Source: Ornithodoros turicata (Eukaryota > Arthropoda > Arachnida > Ixodida > Argasidae). From it: a stretch of 64,000 bases of DNA. Where the stretch lies: assembly GCF_037126465.1 (NCBI RefSeq), contig NC_088201.1:26024550-26088549 (forward strand). The letters are read 5' to 3'. The notes under the pieces were generated by a model, which was given only the letters and a program-made list of their open reading frames with translations, did no database searches and was not told the origin of the DNA. Every line of letters starts with the position of its first letter. The stretch's first letter is position 1. Shown here piece by piece: positions 51,798-64,000 of this stretch. The position numbers were made by a program, and so were the translations under genes.

Positions 51798-53849
51798 TGT
51801 AGGAGCCGATGAAGCTGAGCACCTGACTTTCTGTTGTCAGTTCATTTCCAATGTCCTTAGTGTTTGCTCATCGCGTTGGAGGACGGACATGAATGCTGGA
51901 GGTTGCCAGGGAAAAGATTGCACTATACGTCTTTCAACGGCTATTCCTTTCTATTGCCACGTTTTTGATGACGTCCGTCTAACACCGTTCTGTTCTTGAG
52001 CTTTTCTATATGGTAGATCATTCCTCTCAGAATTGTTAAGTGGGACCTAAGAACACCGATTCTCTTAGTATGCCCGTTGAACTCCGGACAGGAGGAACAT
52101 GACCGTACTTTACGACTGCATCCGACTTCCACTGGAAACCATCTGCCAGTTGAAAATAGCATCCCCATCATTACCCACCAAGTTCCCCAGCGCGTGCCAC
52201 GTGACCTCCCTTGACATCTTTCAAACCTTCACCTTCATCAGGAACCATGTGTCGCTCTCCCCGAAGAAAGTTACCTATCCCCCGGTGGAAGATGAAGACG
52301 AATCTACCAGAATTAGACACACATCTACCGCATGTGGTGTCCCTGGACTTGCGCAAAAATAAAGCCACTACTGAATGAGAGGTCCTTCGAGTATATATAG
52401 TACGTGGCGCCCTCTGCTCAGGGGGGTTACAGCAGCCGTTTCCGGTTGTCATCGGTGCGAATAAAAGGTGAGCGGATATGGACGCGAATGTCTGGCTGGA
52501 CATTTCAAAGCCAGACAGGGAACGACGTCTAGCGGTGGCATTTTCTGGAAACGACTCTTTTCTTGAAAGACTGGATGCGGTGGCAACATGCATGTGGGGT
52601 CGGGTGGGGTGGGGGAAGACGGTGGCACGCGCCAGGCACGCGTACTATCCGTCTGCTGTACGGGTGTGGCGCTGTTCCTTCCATTCTAGGTCGTCCGAAT
52701 CACCATCTTGGAAGCCATTTTGTTTTTTGGCGGCAAATTCATTTTGTTTCGCCAAGGGAGAGCGTGACTGGCACGTGCCGCAAAGGTTGCCAGATTTGCA
52801 AGGGTGGCACGTATTCGCTGAGGGGGAGGGTGGGTGATAAATATATGCATACGTGAGTGGCTCTCTCTGTGTCTGCACGCGTATGCTTCTTATTTGTGGC
52901 TGCCAGTATTCGCTGGAAGATGTCGAGTGTTTGTTGATTTTGGAGGGAAGGTCTTCCTTTTAATTCGTGTGTGGGTGTACATGAGAGTAGCGCTATTTTT
53001 CTCGCTTTTTTCGTTCTTAACGCTGGCGGACGGTGGTGGAAACGAGGCGGCTGTGGCGTCCGAGTCCAGCTGGTGGGGTTAGAAAAGCCGACACGTGTTG
53101 CCAGACGGCTTTCTGGAATTGTGAGGAGGTTTTGTCTGTGGCTTGGAAGGGCTGTCTGGAATACTTGACGCCGGACCGTATGCGGCCTATTACGCACGTG
53201 CGCTCCATACAAACTAAAGTTCGACAGGCTTCTGCATGAGCCGGAGTATATAGTTGCGCAATTAATGCTCACAGCCTCGGAAGACAACATATACGACGGA
53301 CCTATCCGCCCGGACTATTCATATTATAAATTGAAGTGCGGAACAGCACCCTTGCATATCATATGTCCTGAAAGATGTCCCCCCGTATAGCTGTCGGCTT
53401 TCAAAAACCCAGCGACAGAAAGTCAAGAATTGGTGGAGATCACAGATAATGTACTATACTGATATGACACACCTTTTATCCGCCAGGAACAATTTATATC
53501 ATCACTATATCTTTCTTAAGTCTTCCTGTAACCATGTAACCTGTCAAAGCATCCCTTCGAGAATTAACGGTACCTCTGTATTTTTCGCTTTATTTTCTTT
53601 TGGGGGATGGAGATACTGAAATTCGTGCCCTAAAAATGTTTACGCTCGAAAACTCCTGTAGTCGTGACAGAATTTTTAACAAGGTTAAAACTTGGGGTAT
53701 GACATTTTAAAATCAGGTTTTAAGGCAGGTTGATTCCCATTCCTTCCTGTCCATCTCTCTCCATCTGCACATTGGTGATAGCTATATCTGCTTCGCAGAC
53801 GCGTCACTTTTTTGCAAATACTCTCTCGACGTGACACTTTAGGCGGACA
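51798..53849. other. Unassigned DNA
   Basis: Overlapping open frames of 77-183 codons on both strands around 52171-53290 coincide with GC-richer DNA, and none shows a known domain. A non-coding first exon or promoter region is possible (TATATATAG near 52393) but unsupported. Confidence 0.3.
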
Positions 53850-54022
53850 CAGGGGCGGAAAGTTTTGGATAATTGAAAGTAACGGCCTGAGTAACGCGTT
53901 ACGTTTATACTCGTTACTCAATTACGTTTTGAGTCGAGTAATTTAAAACGGTAATCAATTACTTTTGTTAGAAGAGCAACGGTAACGGTAATCAATTACT
54001 TTTTTGGAGTAACGGGCACAAG
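53850..54022. repeat. GTAACG/ATTAC-rich element fragment
   Basis: Repeated GGTAATCAATTACTTTT and GAGTAACGCGTTACG words indicate a third relative of the hAT-like word-repeat elements, truncated where the satellite begins. Confidence 0.5.
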
Positions 54023-54023
54023 T

Positions 54024-57000
54024 CTGTTGCAGAGATAGATAGATACCTGAGTCATCTTGTATCTCTGCAGTGTGGCCTGTTGTTGCAGAGATTGATAGAT
54101 ACCTGGGTGATTTTGTAAATCCGCAGTGTGACCTGTTGTTGTAGAGACAGGGAGATACGTGGGTGATCTTGTATCTCTGCAGTGTGACCTGTTGTTGCTG
54201 AGATAGACAAATACGTGGGTGATCTTGTATATCTGCAGCGAGACCTGTTGTTGCAGAGATTGATAGATGCCTGGGTGATTTTGTAAATCTGCAGCGAGAC
54301 CTGTTGTTGCAGAGATTGATAGATGCCTGGGTGATTTTGTAAATCTGCAGTGTGACCTGTTGTTGCAGAGACAGGGAGATACGTGGGTGATCTTGGATCT
54401 CTACCGTGTGACCTATTGTTGCAGAGACAGGGAGATACGTGGGTAATCTTGTATCTCTGCAGTGATCTGTTGTTGCAGAGACAGGGAGATACGTGGGTGA
54501 TCTTGTATCTCTGCAGCGTGACCTGTTGTTGCAGAGATTGATAGATGCCTGGCTGATTTTGTAAATCTGCAGTGTGACCTGTTGTTGCAGAGACAGGGAG
54601 ATACGTGGGTGATCTTGTATCTCTGCAGTGTGACCTGTTGTTGCAGAGATTGATAGATGCCTGGCTGATTTTGTAAATCTGCAGTGTCACCTGTTGTTGC
54701 AGAGACAGGGAGATACGTGGGTGATCTTGGATCTCTACCGTGTGACCTGTTTCTGCAGAGATAGTTAGATACGTGGGTGGTCTTGTATCTGTGCAGCGTG
54801 ACCTGTTATTGCAGAGACAGGGAGATACCTGAGTAACCATGTATCTCTGCAGTGTGACCTGTTGTTGCAGAGATTGATAGATGCCTGGCTGATTTTGTAA
54901 ATCTGCAGTGTGACCTGTTGTTGCAGAGACAGGGAGATACGTGGGTGATCTTGGATCTCTACCGTGTGACCTGTTTCTGCAGAGATAGTTAGATACGTGG
55001 GTGGTCTTGTATCTGTGCAGCGTGACCTGTTATTGCAGAGACAGGGAGATACCTGAGTAACCATGTATCTCTGCAGCGAGACCTGTTGTTGCAGAGATTG
55101 ATAGATGCCTGGGTGATTTTGTAAATCTGCAGTGTGACCTGTTGTTGCAGAGACAGGGAGATACGTGGGTGATCTTGGATCTCTACCGTGTGACCTATTG
55201 TTGCAGAGACAGGGAGATACGTGGGTAATCTTGTATCTCTGCAGTGATCTGTTGTTGCAGAGACAGGGAGATACGTGGGTGATCTTGTATCTCTGCAGCG
55301 TGACCTGTTGTTGCAGAGATTGATAGATGCCTGGCTGATTTTGTAAATCTGCAGTGTGACCTGTTGTTGCAGAGACAGGGAGATACGTGGGTGATCTTGG
55401 ATCTCTACCGTGTGACCTGTTTCTGCAGAGATTGATAGATACGTGGGTGGTCTTGTATCTGTGCAGCGTGACCTGTTATTGCAGAGACAGGGAGATACCT
55501 GAGTAACCATGTATCTCTGCAGTGTGACCTGTTGTTGCAGAGATTGATAGATACCTGGGTAATTTTGTAAATCTGCCGTGTGACCTGTTGTTGCAGAGAC
55601 AGGGAGATACGTGGGTGATCTTGTATCTCTGCAGTGTGACCTGTTTCTGCTGAGATAGATAGATGCGTGGGTGGTCTTGTATCTGTGCAGCGTGACCTGT
55701 TATTGCAGAGATAGATAGATACCTGAGTAACCATGTATCTCTGCAGTGTGACCTGTTGTTGCAGAGATTGATAGATGCCTGGCTGATTTTGTAAATCTGC
55801 AGTGTCACCTGTTGTTGCAGAGACAGGGAGATACGTGGGTGATCTTGGATCTCTACCGTGTGACCTGTTTCTGCAGAGATAGTTAGATACGTGGGTGGTC
55901 TTGTATCTGTGCAGCGTGATCTGTTATTGCAGAGACAGGGAGATACCTGAGTAACCATGTATCTCTGCAGTGTGACCTGTTGTTGCAGAGATTGATAGAT
56001 GCCTGGCTGATTTTGTAAATCTGCAGTGTGACCTGTTGTTGCAGAGACAGGGAGATACGTGGGTGATCTTGGATCTCTACCGTGTGACCTGTTTCTGCAG
56101 AGATAGTTAGATACGTGGGTGGTCTTGTATCTGTGCAGCGTGACCTGTTATTGCAGAGACAGGGAGATACCTGAGTAACCATGTATCTCTGCAGCGAGAC
56201 CTGTTGTTGCAGAGATTGATAGATGCCTGGGTGATTTTGTAAATCTGCAGTGTGACCTGTTGTTGCAGAGACAGGGAGATACGTGGGTGATCTTGGATCT
56301 CTACCGTGTGACCTATTGTTGCAGAGACAGGGAGATACGTGGGTAATCTTGTATCTCTGCAGTGATCTGTTGTTGCAGAGACAGGGAGATACGTGGGTGA
56401 TCTTGTATCTCTGCAGCGTGACCTGTTGTTGCAGAGATTGATAGATGCCTGGCTGATTTTGTAAATCTGCAGTGTGACCTGTTGTTGCAGAGACAGGGAG
56501 ATACGTGGGTGATCTTGGATCTCTACCGTGTGACCTGTTTCTGCAGAGATTGATAGATACGTGGGTGGTCTTGTATCTGTGCAGCGTGACCTGTTATTGC
56601 AGAGACAGGGAGATACCTGAGTAACCATGTATCTCTGCAGTGTGACCTGTTGTTGCAGAGATTGATAGATACCTGGGTAATTTTGTAAATCTGCCGTGTG
56701 ACCTGTTGTTGCAGAGACAGGGAGATACGTGGGTGATCTTGTATCTCTGCAGTGTGACCTGTTTCTGCTGAGATAGATAGATGCGTGGGTGGTCTTGTAT
56801 CTGTGCAGCGTGACCTGTTATTGCAGAGATAGATAGATACCTGAGTAACCATGTATCTCTGCAGTGTGACCTGTTGTTGCAGAGATTGATAGATGCCTAG
56901 CTGATTTTGTAAATCTGCCGTGTGACCTGTTGTTGCAGAGACAGGGAGATACGTGGGTGATCTTGGATCTCTACCGTGTGACCTGTTGTTGCAGAGACAG

Positions 57001-60000
57001 GGAGATACGTGGGTGATCTTGTATCTCTGCAGCGTGACCTGTTGTTGCAGAGATTCATAGATGCCTAGCTGATTTTGTAAATCTGCAGTGTGACCTGTTG
57101 TTGCAGAGACAGGGAGATACGTGGGTAATCTTGTATCTCTGCAGTGATCTGTTGTTGCAGAGACAGGGAGATACGTGGGTGATCTTGTATCTCTGCAGCG
57201 TGACCTGTTGTTGCAGAGATTGATAGATGCCTGGGTGATTTTGTAAATCTGCAGTGTGACCTGTTGTTGCAGAGATTGATAGATGCCTGGGTGATTTTGT
57301 AAATCTGCCGTGTGACCTGTTGTTGCAGAGACAGGGAGATACGTGGGTGATCTTGTATCTCTGCAGCGTGACCTGTTGTTGCAGAGATTGATAGATGCCT
57401 AGCTGATTTTGTAAATCTGCAGTGTGACCTGTTGTTGCAGAGACAGGGAGATACGTGGGTAATCTTGTATCTCTGCAGTGATCTGTTGTTGCAGAGACAG
57501 GGAGATACGTGGGTGATCTTGTATCTCTGCAGCGTGACCTGTTGTTGCAGAGATTGATAGATGCCTGGGTGATTTTGTAAATCTGCAGTGTGACCTGTTG
57601 TTGCAGAGATTGATAGATGCCTAGCTGATTTTGTAAATCTGCCGTGTGACCTGTTGTTGCAGAGACAGGGAGATACGTGGGTGATCTTGTATCTCTGCAG
57701 CGTGACCTGTTGTTGCAGAGATTGATAGATGCCTAGCTGATTTTGTAAATCTGCCGTGTGACCTGTTGTTGCAGAGACAGGGAGATACGTGGGTGATCTT
57801 GGATCTCTACCGTGTGACCTGTTGTTGCAGAGACAGGGAGATACGTGGGTGATCTTGTATCTCTGCAGCGTGACCTGTTGTTGCAGAGATTCATAGATGC
57901 CTAGCTGATTTTGTAAATCTGCAGTGTGACCTGTTGTTGCAGAGACAGGGAGATACGTGGGTAATCTTGTATCTCTGCAGTGATCTGTTGTTGCAGAGAC
58001 AGGGAGATACGTGGGTGATCTTGTATATCTGCAGCGAGACCTGTTGTTGCAGAGATTGATAGATGCCTGGGTGATTTTGTAAATCTGCAGCGAGACCTGT
58101 TGTTGCAGAGATTGATAGATGCCTGGGTGATTTTGTAAATCTGCAGTGTGACCTGTTGTTGCAGAGACAGGGAGATACGTGGGTGATCTTGGATCTCTAC
58201 CGTGTGACCTATTGTTGCAGAGACAGGGAGATACGTGGGTAATCTTGTATCTCTGCAGTGATCTGTTGTTGCAGAGACAGGGAGATACGTGGGTGATCTT
58301 GTATCTCTGCAGCGTGACCTGTTGTTGCAGAGATTGATAGATGCCTGGCTGATTTTGTAAATCTGCAGTGTGACCTGTTGTTGCAGAGACAGGGAGATAC
58401 GTGGGTGATCTTGGATCTCTACCGTGTGACCTGTTTCTGCAGAGATAGTTAGATACGTGGGTGGTCTTGTATCTGTGCAGCGTGACCTGTTATTGCAGAG
58501 ACAGGGAGATACCTGAGTAACCATGTATCTCTGCAGTGTGACCTGTTGTTGCAGAGATTGATAGATGCCTGGCTGATTTTGTAAATCTGCAGTGTGACCT
58601 GTTGTTGCAGAGACAGGGAGATACGTGGGTGATCTTGGATCTCTACCGTGTGACCTGTTTCTGCAGAGATAGATAGATACGTGGGTGGTCTTGTATCTGT
58701 GCAGCGTGACCTGTTATTGCAGAGACAGGGAGATACCTGAGTAACCATGTATCTCTGCAGCGAGACCTGTTGTTGCAGAGATTGATAGATGCCTGGGTGA
58801 TTTTGTAAATCTGCAGTGTGACCTGTTGTTGCAGAGACAGGGAGATACGTGGGTGATCTTGGATCTCTACCGTGTGACCTATTGTTGCAGAGACAGGGAG
58901 ATACGTGGGTAATCTTGTATCTCTGCAGTGATCTGTTGTTGCAGAGACAGGGAGATACGTGGGTGATCTTGTATCTCTGCAGCGTGACCTGTTGTTGCAG
59001 AGATTGATAGATGCCTGGCTGATTTTGTAAATCTGCAGTGTGACCTGTTGTTGCAGAGACAGGGAGATACGTGGGTGATCTTGGATCTCTACCGTGTGAC
59101 CTGTTTCTGCAGAGATTGATAGATGCCTGGCTGATTTTGTAAATCTGCAGTGTGACCTGTTGTTGCAGAGACAGGGAGATACGTGGGTGATCTTGGATCT
59201 CTACCGTGTGACCTGTTTCTGCAGAGATAGATAGATACGTGGGTGGTCTTGTATCTGTGCAGCGTGACCTGTTATTGCAGAGACAGGGAGATACCTGAGT
59301 AACCATGTATCTCTGCAGTGTGACCTGTTGTTGCAGAGATTGATAGATACCTGGGTAATTTTGTAAATCTGCCGTGTGACCTGTTGTTGCAGAGACAGGG
59401 AGATACGTGGGTGATCTTGTATCTCTGCAGTGTGACCTGTTTCTGCTGAGATAGATAGATACGTGGGTGGTCTTGTATCTGTGCAGCGTGACCTGTTATT
59501 GCAGAGATAGATAGATACCTGAGTAACCATGTATCTCTGCAGTGTGACCTGTTGTTGCAGAGATTGATAGATGCCTAGCTGATTTTGTAAATCTGCCGTG
59601 TGACCTGTTGTTGCAGAGACAGGGAGATACGTGGGTGATCTTGGATCTCTACCGTGTGACCTGTTGTTGCAGAGACAGGGAGATACGTGGGTGATCTTGT
59701 ATCTCTGCAGCGTGACCTGTTGTTGCAGAGATTCATAGATGCCTAGCTGATTTTGTAAATCTGCAGTGTGACCTGTTGTTGCAGAGACAGGGAGATACGT
59801 GGGTAATCTTGTATCTCTGCAGTGATCTGTTGTTGCAGAGACAGGGAGATACGTGGGTGATCTTGTATCTCTGCAGCGTGACCTGTTGTTGCAGAGATTG
59901 ATAGATGCCTGGGTGATTTTGTAAATCTGCAGTGTGACCTGTTGTTGCAGAGACAGGGAGATACGTGGGTGATCTTGGATCTCTACCGTGTGACCTGTTG

Positions 60001-63000
60001 TTGCAGAGACAGGGAGATACGTGGGTAATCTTGTATCTCTGCAGTGATCTGTTGTTGCAGAGACAGGGAGATACGTGGGTGATCTTGTATCTCTGCAGCG
60101 TGACCTGTTGTTGCAGAGATTGATAGATGCCTGGCTGATTTTGTAAATCTGCAGTGTGACCTGTTGTTGCAGAGACAGGGAGATACGTGGGTAATCTTGT
60201 ATCTCTGCAGTGATCTGTTGTTGCAGAGACAGGGAGATACGTGGGTGATCTTGTATCTCTGCAGCGTGACCTGTTGTTGCAGAGATTGATAGATGCCTGG
60301 GTGATTTTGTAAATCTGCAGTGTGACCTGTTGTTGCAGAGACAGGGAGATACGTGGGTAATCTTGTATCTCTGCAGTGATCTGTTGTTGCAGAGACAGGG
60401 AGATACGTGGGTGATCTTGGATCCCTACCGTGTGACCTGTTGTTGCAGAGACAGGGAGATACGTGGGTAATCTTGTATCTCTGCAGTGATCTGTTGTTGC
60501 AGAGACAGGGAGATACGTGGGTGATCTTGTATCTCTGCAGTGTGACTTGTTGTTGCAGAGATTGATAGATGCCTGGGTGATTTTGTAAATCTGCCGTGTG
60601 ACCTGTTGTTGCAGAGACAGGGAGATACGTGGGTGATCTTGTATCTCTGCAGTGTGACCTGTTGTTGCAGAGATTGATAGATGCCTGGGTGATTTTGTAA
60701 ATCTGCAGTGTGACCTGTTGTTGCAGAGACAGGGAGATACATGGGTGATCTTGGATCTCTACCGTGTGACCTGTTGTTGCAGAGACAGGGAGATATGTGG
60801 GTAATCTTATATCTCTGCAATGATCTGTTGTTGCAGAGACAGGGAGATACGTGGGTGATCTTGTATCTCTGCAGCGTGACCTGTTGTTGCAGAGATTGAT
60901 AGATGCCTGGGTGATTTTGTAAATCTGCAGTGTGACCTGTTGTTGCAGAGACAGGGAGATACGTGGGTGATCTTGGATCTCTACCGTGTGACCTGTTGTT
61001 GCAGAGACAGGGAGATACGTGGGTAATCTTGTATCTCTGCAGTGATCTGTTGTTGCAGAGACAGGGAGATACGTGGGTGATCTTGTATATCTGCAGCGTG
61101 ACCTGTTGTTGCAGAGATTGATAGATGCCTGGCTGATTTTGTAAATCTGCAGTGTGACCTGTTGTTGCAGAGACAGGGAGATACGTGGGTAATCTTGTAT
61201 CTCTGCAGTGATCTGTTGTTGCAGAGACAGGGAGATACGTGTGTGATCTTGTATCTCTGCAGTGTGACCTGTTGTTGCAGAGACAGGGAGATACGTGGGT
61301 AATCTTGTATCTCTGCAGTGATCTGTTGTTGCAGAGACAGGGAGATACGTGGGTGATCTTGTATCTCTGCAGTGTGACTTGTTGTTGCAGAGATTGATAG
61401 ATGCCTGGGTGATTTTGTAAATCTGCCGTGTGACCTGTTGTTGCAGAGACAGGGAGATACGTGGGTGATCTTGTATCTCTGCAGTGTGACCTGTTGTTGC
61501 AGAGATTGATAGATGCCTGGGTGATTTTGTAAATCTGCAGTGTGACCTGTTGTTGCAGAGACAGGGAGATACGTGGGTGATCTTGGATCTCTACCGTGTG
61601 ACCTGTTGTTGCAGAGACAGGGAGATATGTGGGTAATCTTATATCTCTGCAATGATCTGTTGTTGCAGAGACAGGGAGATACGTGGGTGATCTTGTATCT
61701 CTGCAGCGTGACCTGTTGTTGCAGAGATTGATAGATGCCTGGGTGATTTTGTAAATCTGCAGTGTGACCTGTTGTTGCAGAGACAGGGAGATACGTGGGT
61801 GATCTTGGATCTCTACCGTGTGACCTGTTGTTGCAGAGACAGGGAGATACGTGGGTAATCTTGTATCTCTGCAGTGATCTGTTGTTGCAGAGACAGGGAG
61901 ATACGTGGGTGATCTTGGATCTCTACCGTGTGACCTGTTGTTGCAGAGACAGGGAGATATGTGGGTAATCTTATATCTCTGCAATGATCTGTTGTTGCAG
62001 AGACAGGGAGATACGTGGGTGATCTTGTATCTCTGCAGCGTGACCTGTTGTTGCAGAGATTGATAGATGCCTGGGTGATTTTGTAAATCTGCAGTGTGAC
62101 CTGTTGTTGCAGAGACAGGGAGATACGTGGGTGATCTTGGATCTCTACCGTGTGACCTGTTGTTGCAGAGACAGGGAGATATGTGGGTAATCTTACATCT
62201 CTGCAATGATCTGTTGTTGCAGAGACAGGGAGATACGTGGGTGATCTTGTATCTCTGCAGCGTGACCTGTTGTTGCAGAGATTGATAGATGCCTGGTGAT
62301 TTTATAAATCTGCAGTGTGACCTGTTGTTGCAGAGACAGGGAGATACGTGGGTGATCTTGGATCTCTACCGTGTGACCTGTTGTTGCAGAGACAGGGAGA
62401 TACGTGGGTAATCTTGTATCTCTGCAGTGATCTGTTGTTGCAGAGACAGGGAGATACGTGGGTGATCTTGGATCTCTACCGTGTGACCTGTTGTTGCAGA
62501 GACAGGGAGATATGTGGGTAATCTTATATCTCTGCAATGATCTGTTGTTGCAGAGACAGGGAGATACGTGGGTGATCTTGTATCTCTGCAGCGTGACCTG
62601 TTGTTGCAGAGATTGATAGATGCCTGGGTGATTTTGTAAATCTGCAGTGTGACCTGTTGTTGCAGAGACAGGGAGATACGTGGGTGATCTTGGATCTCTA
62701 CCGTGTGACCTGTTGTTGCAGAGACAGGGAGATACGTGGGTAATCTTGTATCTCTGCAGTGATCTGTTGTTGCAGAGACAGGGAGATACGTGGGTGATCT
62801 TGTATCTCTGCAGCGTGACCTGTTGTTGCAGAGATTGATAGATGCCTGGCTGATTTTGTAAATCTGCAGTGTGACCTGTTGTTGCAGAGACAGGGAGATA
62901 CGTGGGTAATCTTGTATCTCTGCAGTGATCTGTTGTTGCAGAGACAGGGAGATACGTGGGTGATCTTGTATCTCTGCAGTGTGACCTGTTGTTGCAGAGA

Positions 63001-64000
63001 TTGATAGATGCCTGGCTGATTTTGTAAATCTGCAGTGTGACCTGTTGTTGCAGAGACAGGGAGATACGTGGGTGATCTTGTATCTCTGCAGTGTGACCTG
63101 TTGTTGCAGAGATAGACAAAATACGTGGGTGATCTTCTATCTCTGCAGTGTGACCTGTTGTTGCAGAGATTGATGGATGCCTGGGTCATCATGTATCTCT
63201 GCAGCGTGATCTGTTGTTGCAGTGATTGATAGATACCTGGGTGATTTTGTAAATCTGCAGTGTGACCTGTTGTTGCAGAAATTGATAGATACCTGGGTGA
63301 TTTTGTAAATCTGCAGTGTGACCTGTTGTTGCAGCGATAGACAAATACGTGGGTGATCTTATATTTCTGCAGCGTGACCTGTTGTTGCAGAGACTGATAG
63401 ATACTTGGGTGATTTTGAAAAATCTGCAGTGTGACCTGTTGTTGGAGAGATAGATAGATACGTGGGTGGTCTTGTATCTGTGCAGTGTGACAAGTTATTG
63501 CAGAGATAGAGATAGGTGTGTGATCTTGTATCTCTGCAGTATGATCTGTTGTTGCAGAGACAGGGAGATACGTGGGTGATCTTATATCTCTGCAGTGTGA
63601 CCTGTTGTTGGAGAGATAGATAGATACGTGGGTGGTCCTGTATCTGGGCAGTGTGACAAGTTATTGCAGAGATAGATAGATACCTGGTGATTTTGTAAAT
63701 GTGCAGTGTGGCCTGTTGTTACAGAGTAGAGATACGTGGGTGATCTTGTATCTCTGCAGTTTGACCTGTTGTTGCAGAGACAGGGAGATACGTGGGTGAT
63801 CTTGGATCTCTACCGTGTGACCTGTTGTTGCAGAGACAGGGAGATACGTGGGTGATCTTATATCTCTGCAGTGTGATCTGTTGTTGCAGAGACAGGGAGA
63901 TACGTGGGTGATCTTGTATCTCTGCGGTGTAACCTGTTGTTGCAGCGATAGACAAATACGTGGGTGATCTTGTATCTCTGCAGCGTGACCTGTTGTTGCA
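54024..64000. repeat. 56-bp satellite array with higher-order structure
   Basis: About 10 kb of head-to-tail units run off the window end. The basic unit is 56 bp, with two main types: one with GCAGAGACAGGGAGATACG and one with GCAGAGATTGATAGATGCC. Both are followed by TCTGCAGTGTGACCTGTTGTT. A 54-bp type has TGCAGTGATCTG. Many units contain TCTCTGCA and TGCAGAGA, an 8-bp inverted pair around a 14-base loop. Blocks of units repeat with a period of 1,118 bp (54840, 55958) and multiples of about 222-224 bp. The 3' edge near 63100-63950 is more diverged. Long minus-strand frames (up to 593 codons) arise because the unit lacks stops there, and they are not taken as genes. Confidence 0.95.

Noticed and set aside
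60425..62206. 593-codon minus-strand open frame
   Set aside because: It is an artefact of the 56-bp satellite: the same peptide words recur in every frame, with no start context, no domain and many near-identical frames along the array.
54024..64000. CRISPR-like array
   Set aside because: Units are contiguous 56-bp satellite monomers with no unique spacers and no cas genes, in a eukaryotic context.

Overview
This window looks like nuclear DNA of a chelicerate, most likely a hard tick. It is AT-rich and intron-bearing. It is crowded with short non-autonomous transposons, tRNA-derived SINEs of the kind described from ixodid ticks, LINE/Penelope remnants and tandem repeats. One recognisable host gene is present: a minus-strand Scratch/Snail-family zinc-finger gene (10176-11649). 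Its 5' end is not visible here. The host assignment is inferred from repeat types and was not tested by a search.

The main object is a complete Polinton/Maverick (polintovirus/adintovirus-like) element at 19345-32791. It is 13,447 bp long, bounded by about 778-bp terminal inverted repeats (TIRs) and flanked by a perfect 6-bp target duplication, GACGTT. Its plus-strand block (about 20125-26259) encodes, in order: a small helical protein, an A32/FtsK-HerA packaging ATPase, two small virion-type or unknown proteins, a chromodomain DDE integrase, a minor capsid (penton-like) protein, a small basic protein, a double-jelly-roll-type major capsid protein and an adenain-like cysteine protease. Neighbouring reading frames overlap or nearly touch. 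A divergent regulatory region (26819-27857) separates this block, and a minus-strand gene with an in-frame amber codon, from a protein-primed family B DNA polymerase (27858-31393). The last gene, next to the right TIR, encodes a small secreted two-repeat cysteine protein with no family I recognise. TIRs are nearly identical and all but one gene are open, so the insertion looks young.

Three points about this element stand out. The polymerase has no ATG of its own: a 59-nt leader intron, if spliced, makes the start codon across the junction. The divergent minus-strand gene has the same architecture: TATA box, initiator, short leader, 61-nt intron. The minus-strand gene's amber codon is followed by CTA, a context known to favour stop-codon readthrough.

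Layout: 1-10 kb, nested foldback MITEs and a SINE; 10.2-11.7 kb, scratch-like gene; 12-19.3 kb, SINEs, MITEs and unassigned DNA; 19.3-32.8 kb, Polinton; 32.8-54 kb, unassigned DNA with hAT-like elements, SINEs, foldbacks, a Penelope-like RT remnant and a LINE 3' end; 54.0-64.0 kb, a 56-bp satellite that runs off the window and has higher-order structure.
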